DNA of 64,000 nucleotides from QIJE01 sp048541835 (GCF_048541835.1 NZ_JBLEOY010000003.1:121233-185232); one strand, 5' to 3'. Shown: positions 9,229 through 18,938, numbered from the stretch's first letter. Program-made: numbers and translations. The notes: generated from the sequence alone by a model not told the origin.

Positions 9229-11712
9229 ATGATAGATATATCCGTCGAAGAAAACATGGGGAAGCTCGTGAAAGAGATAAAAGAGCGGTTAACTCATGAA
9301 AATATCGTGAATGAAGAAATTGACACAGACTATTTGAAATTTGGGAGTTTTGAGGAAAAACTTGTCGAAAATAATATATTAATAACCAAATTAGAACAGG
9401 GTCTGAAATCGGTAATGATTACGTTAGTGTCAATGGATATCGCCGTGAGAGCCGTAAACGAGGCAATATTCGCCGCGGGCGGACCGCCGGTATTAAAATT
9501 TGACCCTGAAACGCTGTCGCTTGATATAGACGGTAAACGATCGGGCAACTCGCACGGAAAGTTAGATTTTTTATATTTCAAAACCTGTCTTTTATCTCTT
9601 CCGTTTAATTTGTTAAAAGAAATAACCGTTAAAAATATTATAGAAGAATTTGACTATAATGAGAATGAATTTATTTTTAAGGAATTTTATCGGCTTATAG
9701 CATGCGGAGGCAAGTTATATATAGAATGCAAGGATATTCCTTTTTACATAAATTTTTTTAACCAGTACAATAAAATAAGGTCAAAGTCCATTGACGCCAT
9801 AGACGAGATTACCGAATATGAAAAAATTATAAAAAAGTCGGCGGATGAACAATACAATTTTTTTTCACCGGAAAATATGTTGGATTATTTTTTAAAGAAT
9901 AATAAGTTAAACTCAACCTATTCCTCTGAGCTCTTAAGGGCGTATCTTGAGTATTGCGGGTTTGTAAGCGTATTCTCAAAAACGACTATAGGTGAATATA
10001 CGGCTGGAAAAATTAAAATAAACGCCGTTAAACTTGGTTTGAAGGAACTTGCGAGCATGCCGAAGAGAGTTTTGCTTAAAATGAATTCGGATAAATTTGA
10101 AGATTTATTTAGTTTCAGTGTTTTTATAAGAAATTTGCATAATGCCTTTAATAAATGGGACTTACTGCTTGTTATCGATAAAAACCGCGACTTTTTTAAA
10201 AATAATGTCTACTTAAAATACTTAAGCAACATTATACCCGAAGAATCGGTGGATTATATTATTAATACAGAAGATGCGGATAGTCTTCCTGAAATAGATT
10301 ATCCCTTAAAGCATATTGATAGCGGCAAACCGGATGTATTTTCCGATAATGATGATATAAAAGCCGCCAATAAATTTTTAGAAAATCATGGTGTAAAAGA
10401 GAATGAGCCGTTTCTTATATTAGACGGCGAATACATTAAGACCGAAGAGCAGAGGCCTATTTTAAATCTAGCCGCGAAGGATTTTCCTTATTTCAATTTA
10501 AATGATTTTAAAATTTTGAGTTTTAATTTTAAAGGCGGAAACGATAGCGGGCTTTCATTGAAAATAATAGCGGAAATAATTAACATGTCTTCTTTTTATG
10601 CCGGCGGAGGTTTTATGTTTAAATTGGCGGACGGATTATGCGTTCCGTCCTACGACTTAATGAGCGATAAGGTCAATTATGCGAGGAGTAATGAAGGTGA
10701 GGCTGTCTGCTATGACGTATCCATAATAATTCCTGTTTTTAATAATATAGACTATACCAAAAATTGCTTAACGTCCATATTTAAAAATCATCCCTTGGTT
10801 AATTTTGAAATAATCGTCGTAAATAATGCTTCGACGGACGGTACAGAAGATTACTTAAAGGGGCTTTCTTGTCTGAACAATTTTACCGTAATTAATAACA
10901 ATGTGAATTCGGGTTACGCAAAGGCCTGCAATCAGGGTGCCAAAGCGAGCAGAGGCAAGTATCTGCATTTTCTAAACAATGATATGATTGTTTTTAAAGG
11001 TGCAATAGATGAACTTGTCAATACCGCTTTTAAAGCAGGTAATCGCTTCGGGGCTGTAGGTTCTTTATTGTTGTATTCGGATGGAAAAATTCAGCATGCA
11101 GGGGTAGTTTTTGTAAGCATAGACGGCATAGTTTCTCCGTATCATCAGTATAAGGGGATGGGCATTTTCGGATGTGAAGAATTATATGCCAAAAATACGA
11201 TAATGTATAAGAAATATAACGCGGTTACGGCTGCCTCCATTCTTTTAAAGAAAGAGTTGTTTTTTTCGATCGACTCGTTTGATGAGATATACAAAAACGG
11301 GTTCGAGGATGTGGATTTATGTTTAAAAATAAAAGAAGCACGAAAAGATATAATATTTAATCCCAGAAGCATGCTCGTTCATTTTGAGGAAAAGACGGAG
11401 GGGAGAAGAAAATATGATATAGAGAACGGTTATCATTTGCTTGATAAATGGCAATTCAGATATTCAGACGACGACTATATTTTTGCGGAAAACTGCGATT
11501 TCAAAATATTCAAAAATTATCTACATTCAAATGTAAAATATTATACTATTCGCGATCTTAAAAAATTGGAAAGTGACGCAATGTTATGTCTTAACAGCGG
11601 CGATTATAAGCGAGCAGCAGAATTATGTGATGATATCTTGGCGTACAACAGACTAGACATAAGGGCTTATAGAAGAAAAATGGATTTAGAGAAATTGATT
11701 AAGAAACCTTGA
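9229..11712 (+). CDS. Multidomain glycosyltransferase: methyltransferase-like N-terminus fused to GT2
   Basis: An 827-residue protein. Residues ~130-270 resemble a degenerate class I methyltransferase (FKEFYRLIACGGKLYIE, then AYLEYCGFVSV). From ~495 to ~730 there is a GT2 domain of the rhamnosyltransferase type. It contains DVSIIIPVFNNIDYTKNCL, VVNNASTDGTEDYLKG, the divalent-metal motif LNNDM and FEDVDLCLKIKEA near residue 694. The final ~50 residues (LNSGDYKRAAELCDDILAYN) look like one TPR unit. It probably closes the flagellar glycosylation cluster. Start choice is weakly supported: the ATG at 9229 has only A/T sequence before it. Nothing else is recognisable in 9075-9228. Confidence 0.78.
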   Translation: MIDISVEENMGKLVKEIKERLTHENIVNEEIDTDYLKFGSFEEKLVENNILITKLEQGLKSVMITLVSMDIAVRAVNEAIFAAGGPPVLKFDPETLSLDIDGKRSGNSHGKLDFLYFKTCLLSLPFNLLKEITVKNIIEEFDYNENEFIFKEFYRLIACGGKLYIECKDIPFYINFFNQYNKIRSKSIDAIDEITEYEKIIKKSADEQYNFFSPENMLDYFLKNNKLNSTYSSELLRAYLEYCGFVSVFSKTTIGEYTAGKIKINAVKLGLKELASMPKRVLLKMNSDKFEDLFSFSVFIRNLHNAFNKWDLLLVIDKNRDFFKNNVYLKYLSNIIPEESVDYIINTEDADSLPEIDYPLKHIDSGKPDVFSDNDDIKAANKFLENHGVKENEPFLILDGEYIKTEEQRPILNLAAKDFPYFNLNDFKILSFNFKGGNDSGLSLKIIAEIINMSSFYAGGGFMFKLADGLCVPSYDLMSDKVNYARSNEGEAVCYDVSIIIPVFNNIDYTKNCLTSIFKNHPLVNFEIIVVNNASTDGTEDYLKGLSCLNNFTVINNNVNSGYAKACNQGAKASRGKYLHFLNNDMIVFKGAIDELVNTAFKAGNRFGAVGSLLLYSDGKIQHAGVVFVSIDGIVSPYHQYKGMGIFGCEELYAKNTIMYKKYNAVTAASILLKKELFFSIDSFDEIYKNGFEDVDLCLKIKEARKDIIFNPRSMLVHFEEKTEGRRKYDIENGYHLLDKWQFRYSDDDYIFAENCDFKIFKNYLHSNVKYYTIRDLKKLESDAMLCLNSGDYKRAAELCDDILAYNRLDIRAYRRKMDLEKLIKKP

Positions 11713-11839
11713 TATTTTAACTTTAGATTTTTTAGAATTAAACTTCCAAGACAAGGAACACTGCGGATAATCAGAATATTGCAGTTTAAACCCTCTTCGG
11801 TAAGTATTTTAATAGTTGACGGTATTAGAGACAGCTTCC

Positions 11840-11868
11840 TTGAAAAAAGAAAATTAATAAAATATAAT
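11840..11868 (+). promoter_or_regulatory. Sigma70-type promoter for aroB
   Basis: TTGAAA (11840-11845) and TATAAT (11863-11868) are separated by 17 bases. The expected transcription start is near 11875, giving a leader of about 49 bases before aroB. It marks a new unit after the glycosylation genes. Confidence 0.65.
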
Positions 11869-11923
11869 ATAGCATAAGCGCAGGTTTCCGAAAAATAAAT
11901 ACGGAGCTAATAAAATCCTATAA

Positions 11924-13045
11924 ATGAAAATAAAAGTAGATTTGAGCCGTTCCGGCAGTGGATATGGGTATGAAATTTTAATCGGTTCCGACATTATAAA
12001 TCCTAAACCGAAAGGCGAAATTACTGATATTCTTAACTCAGTAGGGTTGAGGGGACGCGCTTTTGTTATAACGTCTAAAACCGTTTCGGATTTATACGGC
12101 AGCCTTATCACTCATTTTTTTGAAAACGCCGGTATTAATCCTGTAACTATTATCCTGCCCGATGGTGAAAACACTAAGAGTAAAAAATATCTTTTTCATA
12201 TTTATGACGAATTAATTAACGGTAAGGCAGAGAGACGCGACTTTATAATAGCCTTCGGCGGTGGAGTCGTAGGCGATTTAGCAGGATTTGCGGCGGCAAC
12301 ATATTTGAGGGGTATAAACTTCATACAAATGCCCACCACTTTACTTGCGGATGTCGACTCAAGCGTCGGAGGTAAGACCGGCATAAATCATTCTAAGGGT
12401 AAAAATCTTATCGGTGCTTTTTATCAGCCCAAGGTCGTTTTAATAGATACGGGCTTGCTTAAAAGCTTAGATGCAAGGGAACTTGCTAACGGGTTTGCCG
12501 AGGTTATTAAATACGGTGTCGTTTTAGACAGTAAGTTTTTTTCATATCTCGAAAATAATTGCGATAGGGTCCTTTCTTATGACGAGTCTGCTCTTGCATA
12601 TGTAATAGAAAGGTCGTGTGCCATTAAAGCCGACATAGTAAGCGAGGATGAAAAAGAAGCCGGAATCAGATCGGTGCTGAATTTCGGTCACAGCATGGGG
12701 CATGCCGTAGAAGCATTGTATAATTACGAGAATATAAAGCATGGCGAGGCTATATCTATAGGGATGATTTTTGCGACTATGTTGTCTAAAAAAATAGGTC
12801 TTTGTACCGATGAAACCGTTACAAGAGTTAAAAATCTCATTGAAAAGTCGGGGTTGCCGGTCAAAATTCCTGAATTTACGGCTGAACAATATGTAAACGC
12901 AATGAAATTAGATAAAAAGGTAAGCGAAAAACAGATTAAGTTCGTTTTAATCGAAGACATAGGGAACTATAAATTAAAAAAATTAGACTTTGGGTTTATA
13001 CACGATTTTATATTTGATATATGCACGAAAACAGTCAACAGATAA
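11924..13045 (+). CDS. aroB: 3-Dehydroquinate synthase
   Basis: A 373-residue AroB, the second shikimate-pathway enzyme, converting DAHP to 3-dehydroquinate with NAD and a divalent metal. The glycine-rich NAD site is FGGGVVGDLAGFAAATYLRG. The catalytic region follows (DVDSSVGGKTGINHSKGKN), then AEVIKYGV and the metal ligands in FGHSMGHAVE and KHGEAIS. Length is typical. The start ATG at 11924 fits the family N-terminus, but its only purine-rich site (GGAG near 11903) is rather far upstream. The 3' end overlaps the antiporter start by 25 bases. Confidence 0.96.
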   Translation: MKIKVDLSRSGSGYGYEILIGSDIINPKPKGEITDILNSVGLRGRAFVITSKTVSDLYGSLITHFFENAGINPVTIILPDGENTKSKKYLFHIYDELINGKAERRDFIIAFGGGVVGDLAGFAAATYLRGINFIQMPTTLLADVDSSVGGKTGINHSKGKNLIGAFYQPKVVLIDTGLLKSLDARELANGFAEVIKYGVVLDSKFFSYLENNCDRVLSYDESALAYVIERSCAIKADIVSEDEKEAGIRSVLNFGHSMGHAVEALYNYENIKHGEAISIGMIFATMLSKKIGLCTDETVTRVKNLIEKSGLPVKIPEFTAEQYVNAMKLDKKVSEKQIKFVLIEDIGNYKLKKLDFGFIHDFIFDICTKTVNR

Positions 13046-14409
13046 TAATAACTGCAATTTTTTTACTTTCTATCGCCTCTATAGGGGGTATTTTAACTAA
13101 ATATCTCAAGATTCCTTACACCTCCATTCTTGTCATAATCGGATTTATAGTAGGCATTCTTCATATTTTCCCAAGCTTAAAAATTACCCCTTCTTTAATA
13201 TATTATGTTTTTCTTCCCATTATTATTTTTGAAGGGGCGGTCAACATTAAGTTGCGTCCCTTAATATCCAATGCCCTCCCTATAAGCCTATTGTCGGTAT
13301 TAGGGACGATAATTTCTACTATTTTTACAGGCGTTGTTATTCATTTTGTTTTGAGTTTTCCGCTAAAACAGTCCTTGATTTTCGGAGCAATAGTGGCTCC
13401 GACCGATCCCGTCTCCATACTTGCTTTGTTAAAAAACAGGATGATTAAAAAAACCAACATTAAGAATAAAGATATTGATATAGGTACCGATGCCGGTTTT
13501 TCCGGAGGTATCGGCGGTAAAAGTCAAAATGTTGTCGTTGACGGCAAAGACGATATAGAAACTCTCCTTGCCGGCGAAAGTATGTTCAACGACGGTATTA
13601 GCCTTGTTTTATTCGAACTATTTTTGGCTTTAAACTTTAGCGGTTCCGCTTCCATCTTTTTACATGGCGGTATAATTCATATATTTCAATACGTATTCGG
13701 CATAATAGGGGAATCGACGCTGCGATTTTTGTATTCGTCAATAGGTGGTTCGATACTCGGAGTATTACTAGGTTACCTGGCATCCTTTATACTGTCCATT
13801 ATAACCGATTATTCTACGGAAATTATGATATCGCTGCTTTTAGCTTATGCATCGTTGATGCTGGCGTACTACATCGATGTATCCTTTATTATGGCTATTA
13901 TATTTAGCGGGATAGTTCTAGCTAACTACGGATTTAAAAGAAAGGTTTCCGATAGAACACTGCAGGTGTTTCCGATAGTAATCGAATATTTGACTTTCAT
14001 AATAAATTCTCTTTTATTTTTAATAATAGGCATAGAGATAAATTTATTTAAAATTTTTGATTTGTGGATTATATCATGGTTTGTAATAGTATTAGTCATA
14101 TTCTCTCGTTTTATCGCCGTCTATTCTATCTCGCCGGTAATTAATAAAATCAGGAATAGATTTAAGATATTTTTTCATAGCATAACCATTAACGAGTCGT
14201 ATAAAAAATTTCTCGTTTTTGGAGGTCTCAAGGGTGCCTTGCCCATAGCCATGGCATTATCTTTGCCTTTAAATTTATATATGCGTTATAAAATAATTAC
14301 TTATGTTTTTATAGTGGTTTTATTTTCCTTGACGATCCAGGCGATATTTTTTGATATATTTGCCAGAAGATATTTTAAAGACAAACAAAATTTGACAAAA
14401 TCGGATTAA
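13021..14409 (+). CDS. Monovalent cation/proton antiporter, CPA1 (NhaP-like)
   Basis: A 462-residue membrane protein with roughly 12 hydrophobic segments. CPA1 signatures are present: GAIVAPTDPVSILALLKN with the conserved Asp pair region, and GESMFNDGISLVLFE. Probable role is Na+ or K+ export in exchange for protons at the inner membrane. The loop between these two motifs carries about 30 extra residues rich in Gly, Asp and Lys (13441-13560) that I do not expect in this family. The gene begins inside the last codons of aroB. Ion specificity cannot be read from sequence. Confidence 0.88.
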   Translation: MHENSQQIIITAIFLLSIASIGGILTKYLKIPYTSILVIIGFIVGILHIFPSLKITPSLIYYVFLPIIIFEGAVNIKLRPLISNALPISLLSVLGTIISTIFTGVVIHFVLSFPLKQSLIFGAIVAPTDPVSILALLKNRMIKKTNIKNKDIDIGTDAGFSGGIGGKSQNVVVDGKDDIETLLAGESMFNDGISLVLFELFLALNFSGSASIFLHGGIIHIFQYVFGIIGESTLRFLYSSIGGSILGVLLGYLASFILSIITDYSTEIMISLLLAYASLMLAYYIDVSFIMAIIFSGIVLANYGFKRKVSDRTLQVFPIVIEYLTFIINSLLFLIIGIEINLFKIFDLWIISWFVIVLVIFSRFIAVYSISPVINKIRNRFKIFFHSITINESYKKFLVFGGLKGALPIAMALSLPLNLYMRYKIITYVFIVVLFSLTIQAIFFDIFARRYFKDKQNLTKSD

Positions 14410-14412
14410 AAG

Positions 14413-15411
14413 ATGAAAGAAGCAAGAAACGGCGGTGCAAAAAGGATAGGAAACATTAAAAAAGACGAGCTTGAGGGTCTTATAGGGGAATATATTTCAT
14501 TTTTAAAGATAGAAAGAGGGTTAAGTCTTAATACTATATCCTCTTATTACCTTGATTTAGTAAAATTTTATGGTTACGTAATGGAGGAAAAAGTCGATTT
14601 TAAAACACCCTCTCCATTTTTCTTCCAGGATTTTTTAAGTTATCTTGAAAAACAGAATCTAAGCGGAAAAACTAGGGCAAGATTTTATTCGTCGATAAAG
14701 GGATTTTACAAGTTTTTATTCAGACACCGGATGATCGGCGAATTTCCGTTTAAAGATATAGGATATCCTTTTGTAGTGAGGAAATTACCTGATTTTCTTA
14801 CTAAGGATGAAATAGGCAGGATTCTATCCGTAGATTTCACAAAACGGTATGCAGAGAAAAAGGGATCGGTTAAGAAGGAGAGGAGTGCTGTTGCCGATTT
14901 TATGAACGTGAGGAATAAGACGATATTAGAACTTTTATATTCCAGCGGATTAAGAATTTCCGAACTGGCGACTATAAAGCCGGACAATTTTAATTTTGAT
15001 ATGAATTTTATCAGGGTATACGGCAAGGGGCAGAAGGAGAGAATGGTTCCGTTCGGGACCCCGTTTAAAGACCTTTTAAAAACCTATCTGCCGTTAAGGC
15101 AAAAATATGAGAGAGGCGATAAAAATTATCTGTTTATAACGGAGCGAGGGTTTTCGCTAACAAGACAGGGATTGTGGAAAATAATTAAAAAGGCGGCGGC
15201 GCTTGCAAATATCGGTAAAAATATTACTCCTCATATGCTAAGACATACTTTTGCCACACATCTTTTAGAAGGAGGGGCAGATTTGAGGTCTATACAACAA
15301 ATGCTGGGGCATTCTAGTATATCCACTACAGAGATTTACACTCATACCGATATAACGCATATAAAGGAGCAGCACCTAAAGTTTCATCCGAGAAATATTC
15401 GAAGGAAATGA
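14413..15411 (+). CDS. XerC/XerD-type tyrosine recombinase
   Basis: A 332-residue recombinase starting 3 bases after the antiporter. The SAM-like N-terminal DNA-binding domain covers residues ~25-110. The catalytic set is complete: R181 (SGLRISEL), K205 (GKGQKER), H274 and R277 (HMLRHTFATH), H300 (LGHSS) and nucleophile Y309 (TEIYTHTD). It resembles the housekeeping Xer proteins that resolve chromosome dimers at dif more than phage integrases. No attachment sites or phage genes are nearby. A ~25-residue loop around 145-165 is longer than usual. XerC and XerD cannot be told apart from one copy, so no symbol is given. Confidence 0.9.
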   Translation: MKEARNGGAKRIGNIKKDELEGLIGEYISFLKIERGLSLNTISSYYLDLVKFYGYVMEEKVDFKTPSPFFFQDFLSYLEKQNLSGKTRARFYSSIKGFYKFLFRHRMIGEFPFKDIGYPFVVRKLPDFLTKDEIGRILSVDFTKRYAEKKGSVKKERSAVADFMNVRNKTILELLYSSGLRISELATIKPDNFNFDMNFIRVYGKGQKERMVPFGTPFKDLLKTYLPLRQKYERGDKNYLFITERGFSLTRQGLWKIIKKAAALANIGKNITPHMLRHTFATHLLEGGADLRSIQQMLGHSSISTTEIYTHTDITHIKEQHLKFHPRNIRRK

Positions 15412-15465
15412 CCGCGTAACAAACAAGGAATAAAATAAAAAAAATGAAAATGAAGGGGGAGCCGT

Positions 15466-18186
15466 TTGACGCCGCAAGATTTAAGGAAAAGGATCTTATC
15501 AAAATATAAAAGCTTAAAAGACGACCTTCTAAATTATGATTCCTTTCACACTGCGAGAGAGATCTCTATGTTTTACGATTCCATTATTACAGAGGTTTTT
15601 TCCGGTATTAACGGTCGGGAAGATTTTTGTGTAACGGCGGGCGGCAGTTACTCCAAGCTTGAATTGTGCCCATATTCGGATATCGATATAATGATAATCA
15701 TAAAAGACGGTTTGAGTCGGGAAAACACGGCAAAAAATCTGAGGGATTTTTTTTATCTATTCTGGGATGCCGGAATAGATATTGCTCGAAGCGTTATGTC
15801 GGTTATGGACGCAACTCTTCTTATGAAAAAGGACCTGAGTACATATACATCATTCATCGATGCAAGGTATATATGCGGAAACAAGGATTTATTCGGTGAT
15901 TTTCAAAACAGGTTGGAAAAAATAGACGCAAAATCCATTTTTTTGGTTGAGTTTATGAAAAATTTAAGGCGAAGAAGGTTAATAAACGTTATGGCGGATA
16001 ACGACATATTTCTCCTGGAACCCGACGTAAAAGAAGGCATCGGTGGGCTAAGAGATTGTTCTTACTGTGAATGGGTATGTCGTTTGAATTTTTCTGGAAG
16101 CACTTCGAATATGATATCGAGCATAATTTTCGGAAAAAATAAATTTTTAACGGGTGAAGATGAGAAAATAGATAAAGATGTAATAACCGAAACATTGAGG
16201 GCTATTATGCCGAATACATCTTTAAGCGCAAGGGATATTATCGATATTTATAACGGAAAGAAGTTCGTGCTAAAGGTTAGGATAATGATGCATCTGCTTG
16301 CGCAAAAAAAAGTCGATAGGCTTACTTTTGATATTCAGGAGGATATTGCAGGGGCATTTTATTATAAAGACGGCAAATTTTTGAATAAAATAGAATATTT
16401 TATGCATGACTATTATTTAAATGCTAAAAATATACACATAGTATCTATGCTTATAATAAATCTCTTGGTGAAACCGAGAGTTTTAATACGAAAACATAAC
16501 CGAAATAATAATTCCGGTTATGAAACTAACGTAAATTTGGAAAAAAATCTATATTTAGAGAACGGTTTGCTCTCCCTGCATGACAAGGATTTATTTATGT
16601 CTGACGTAAATAATATTTTCAATCTCATTAATACATACAGATTAACCGGATATAGATTAGAGACGGAATCCGTCAATTTTTTAAAAATAGCGGGAGAGAA
16701 ATACTGGAAATTTATTAAAAATAACGGTTTTGCAAAAGACTTTTTTGTAGGTCTCCTAAAAAGTAAAAAAAGGGTTTATCAGACCCTGCTGATTATGCAT
16801 GAAACGAAAATATTGAGTGCGTTGATTCCGGAATTTGAAAAGATAAATTCCCTTTCGACCAATGATGTTTATCATATTTATACGATAGATGCCCATTCTC
16901 TTAACGGCGTATATTTTTTGGAAAATATGGTCAATTTGAAAATCCACAGGGAGTTTAAGGAGATATTTAAGGATTTGAGTGGAGACGATATACTTATTTT
17001 GAATTTCTCTCTCTTGTTTCACGATATAGGAAAGGGTTATTCCGCCCGTCATGAGATAATAGGCGCCGGAATTGCTGTAAAAATTGCAAAAAGACTTGGA
17101 TTGAGTAATAATATTCGCGATTATATCGGATTTTTAATTTTAAACCATTTTCTTCTACCGTTGACGTCGGAAAGAAGAGACATTCATGATCCCGCAACCA
17201 TTAAGTCCATTGCCAATACCGTCAAGGATGCGAGGCATTTGAAGCTTCTTTTCATTGTAAGCATTTGCGATTCGATGGCCGTATCAAAGACAAGGTTTAA
17301 TTCATGGAGAAAGATGCTTTTAACGGAGCTTTACGACAGAGTCTTATCGTTTTTAGAAAATACCGAAGGATATTTAAAGAGCGATTTGTATTATATCGAA
17401 GAGGTGTATAAACTTGCAGATGGCTTAAAAGGACACAGGGGTTATAATTTTCTTAACGGTATAAACGATTTAAAGGGATTTATAACGGATTATGTCGATA
17501 AATTTTATTCACCCAATAAATACTTGACGAGAGAAAATCCTAAGAATATTATGCTTCATTTGAAATTATTTTCTAAAATTTCATTGAAGCATGGGTTTAA
17601 CTTCGTAGCCATACCGCACATAAAAGAAGATTATTATGAGATAGTTATATGCGGAGAAGACAAGAAGACCATATTTTCAGACATAACGGGGGTTCTTTCG
17701 TTTTTTGATTTTAATATAATGAGTGCCGATATTAATACTAGAAAAGACGGAAGGTTTATCGACACGTTGTTCGTAAATCATACATATAAAAATGTCGGTG
17801 AAGATGTAGACTGGCACAGGTTGAGAAATACCTTTTTCAAAGTTTTTAACGGAAATATTTCGTTGAATGAAATGTTTAAAAAAAAGGACAAGAGCGAAAG
17901 CCTGTATAAAAAAAGTACCCCCCGCGTTTTTAATTCGGTAGAAATTTATAATAATATAAGTGACGAATTTACCGTTATAGAAATCACGGCATTGGACAGA
18001 AAAGGACTGCTTTACGACCTTGGGAGGATCTTCAACGGATTTAATATAGATATATTTGTTTCTAAGATAACGACCCAGGGGAATAAGGCTTTTGACACTT
18101 TTTACGTAAAAAACGACTATGGGAATAAAATTAAAAATCCACTCCATATTAGAAAAATTAAACAGACGATTATAAGAGAAATATAA
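15466..18186 (+). CDS. glnD: Bifunctional uridylyltransferase/uridylyl-removing enzyme GlnD
   Basis: A 906-residue PII-modifying enzyme that reports nitrogen status. Domains in order: nucleotidyltransferase with GG at 59-60 and metal-binding D72/D74 (PYSDIDIM), the GlnD-specific helical region, an HD domain near 518 (FHDIGKGYSARHE) for deuridylylation, and two C-terminal ACT domains for glutamine sensing (near 725 and 835). The start is TTG at 15466, chosen because an AAGGGGGAG site lies about 8 bases upstream. The ATGs at 15444 and 15450 are in another frame. Neither PII (glnB) nor glnA is in the window. Confidence 0.94.
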   Translation: MTPQDLRKRILSKYKSLKDDLLNYDSFHTAREISMFYDSIITEVFSGINGREDFCVTAGGSYSKLELCPYSDIDIMIIIKDGLSRENTAKNLRDFFYLFWDAGIDIARSVMSVMDATLLMKKDLSTYTSFIDARYICGNKDLFGDFQNRLEKIDAKSIFLVEFMKNLRRRRLINVMADNDIFLLEPDVKEGIGGLRDCSYCEWVCRLNFSGSTSNMISSIIFGKNKFLTGEDEKIDKDVITETLRAIMPNTSLSARDIIDIYNGKKFVLKVRIMMHLLAQKKVDRLTFDIQEDIAGAFYYKDGKFLNKIEYFMHDYYLNAKNIHIVSMLIINLLVKPRVLIRKHNRNNNSGYETNVNLEKNLYLENGLLSLHDKDLFMSDVNNIFNLINTYRLTGYRLETESVNFLKIAGEKYWKFIKNNGFAKDFFVGLLKSKKRVYQTLLIMHETKILSALIPEFEKINSLSTNDVYHIYTIDAHSLNGVYFLENMVNLKIHREFKEIFKDLSGDDILILNFSLLFHDIGKGYSARHEIIGAGIAVKIAKRLGLSNNIRDYIGFLILNHFLLPLTSERRDIHDPATIKSIANTVKDARHLKLLFIVSICDSMAVSKTRFNSWRKMLLTELYDRVLSFLENTEGYLKSDLYYIEEVYKLADGLKGHRGYNFLNGINDLKGFITDYVDKFYSPNKYLTRENPKNIMLHLKLFSKISLKHGFNFVAIPHIKEDYYEIVICGEDKKTIFSDITGVLSFFDFNIMSADINTRKDGRFIDTLFVNHTYKNVGEDVDWHRLRNTFFKVFNGNISLNEMFKKKDKSESLYKKSTPRVFNSVEIYNNISDEFTVIEITALDRKGLLYDLGRIFNGFNIDIFVSKITTQGNKAFDTFYVKNDYGNKIKNPLHIRKIKQTIIREI

Positions 18187-18240
18187 TAATCCAATCGTTA
18201 CATGCAATGAATTATATCGTAAGCCGTTTTAAATTTTTTC

Positions 18241-18269
18241 TTGACAAGTATCAATGTATTGTATATATT
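18241..18269 (+). promoter_or_regulatory. Near-consensus promoter of the cobalamin riboswitch transcript
   Basis: A perfect TTGACA (18241-18246) and TATATT (18264-18269) are separated by 17 bases. The predicted start near 18276 falls just before the riboswitch, so expression is probably controlled mainly by the RNA rather than by promoter weakness. Confidence 0.75.
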
Positions 18270-18284
18270 AAATCAAGAAAAATT

Positions 18285-18470
18285 GTCTTAATTGTTAAGG
18301 GAAGCAGGTGTAAATCCTGTGCTGTTCCCGCAGCCGTAAGAACTGATAACGGTTTATAAAAATCGTTATTCAGAATATTCAGATATGCCACTGGCAAAAT
18401 TTATATATGCCGGGAAGGCGGAATGTTCGCACGTTTAAGCCGGAAGACCTGACTTTCAAGACGCTTTAAA
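18285..18470 (+). promoter_or_regulatory. Cobalamin (B12/AdoCbl-type) riboswitch
   Basis: The core landmarks occur in order: GGGAAGCAGGTGTAAATCC, then GCTGTTCCCGCAGCCGTAA, the GCCACTGGC stem loop, GCCGGGAAGGC and the closing CCGGAAGACCTG. This is the B12-box architecture of cobalamin riboswitches. The 3' part AGACCT (18445-18450) is complementary to AGGTCT (18493-18498), which overlaps the ribosome site of the first downstream ORF. I see no U-tract terminator, so control is more likely at translation (inference). Genes immediately downstream are two tiny ORFs and an outer-membrane barrel. No btuB-like TonB receptor is present. Confidence 0.93.
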
Positions 18471-18502
18471 TCAATTAATCTTAATTAGCGGGAGGTCTAA
18501 TT

Positions 18503-18568
18503 ATGTTTTCATGCCAATATTTCCTTTATTCATTTTTATCCGTTAAATTCTTTAATTTTTCGACATAA
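18503..18568 (+). CDS. Possible 21-codon leader ORF under the riboswitch
   Basis: A very short ORF with a strong GGGAGG site (18490-18495) 7 bases before its ATG. The product would be 21 residues, hydrophobic and rich in Phe, Ser and Tyr, beginning MFSCQYFLYSF. It could be a regulatory leader peptide, the relic of a lost riboswitch-controlled gene, or not translated. Its ribosome site is the one that can pair with the riboswitch. The stretch 18569-18755 after it shows nothing further I can recognise. Confidence 0.35.
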   Translation: MFSCQYFLYSFLSVKFFNFST

Positions 18569-18755
18569 AATATGTGTCTGATACCGATCGTATCGCTGTG
18601 ATAAGCAACGTCAATCGAAACGCTTATACTATTTGCTAAGGGTAGCCGCGAAATTTCTTTGCTTCAATATCCCTTGGAACGTAAATAATATCAGATATAT
18701 CGGCACGACCTCCGTTTATTTCGATACATGTAAATTTGATAGGATTGAAAAAAAT

Positions 18756-18938
18756 ATGGCGAATATAGCTTTCAATAAAGAGATAGAAAAACTTGCAAAA
18801 GAAGGCATTGACGGTAACGGTTTTATTTCGTGGGAAATAAAGATAGATGAACTTTTGAATCTGTTAATGCTGGATTATCTGAATGAATTAAATGCGCTTG
18901 ATAAATTGAAAAACAACATTAATGATATTGAAAAATGA
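18756..18938 (+). CDS. Small unknown protein coupled to the porin gene
   Basis: A 60-residue, soluble, mostly helical and acidic protein (MANIAFNKEIEKLAKEG..., then a Leu/Asn-rich helix). I chose the ATG at 18756, preceded by AGGA about 11 bases upstream, over a TTG at 18633: the upstream codons encode an unrelated-looking Cys/Trp-containing stretch and have no ribosome site. Its TGA overlaps the ATG of the barrel gene (ATGA, 18935-18938), which implies translational coupling. Function unknown. It lies on the riboswitch transcript. Confidence 0.55.
   Translation: MANIAFNKEIEKLAKEGIDGNGFISWEIKIDELLNLLMLDYLNELNALDKLKNNINDIEK

Noticed and set aside
14413..15411. Tyrosine recombinase as a phage or island integrase
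   Set aside because: It looks like a housekeeping Xer protein, sits between metabolic genes and has no att repeats, phage genes or composition change nearby.
15444..15465. ATGs just upstream of glnD as possible starts
   Set aside because: They are out of frame; the in-frame TTG at 15466 has a strong ribosome site at the right distance.
18633..18755. TTG-initiated N-terminal extension of the small protein before the porin
   Set aside because: No ribosome site, and the residues look unlike the conserved-looking helical part; the ATG at 18756 is the better start.
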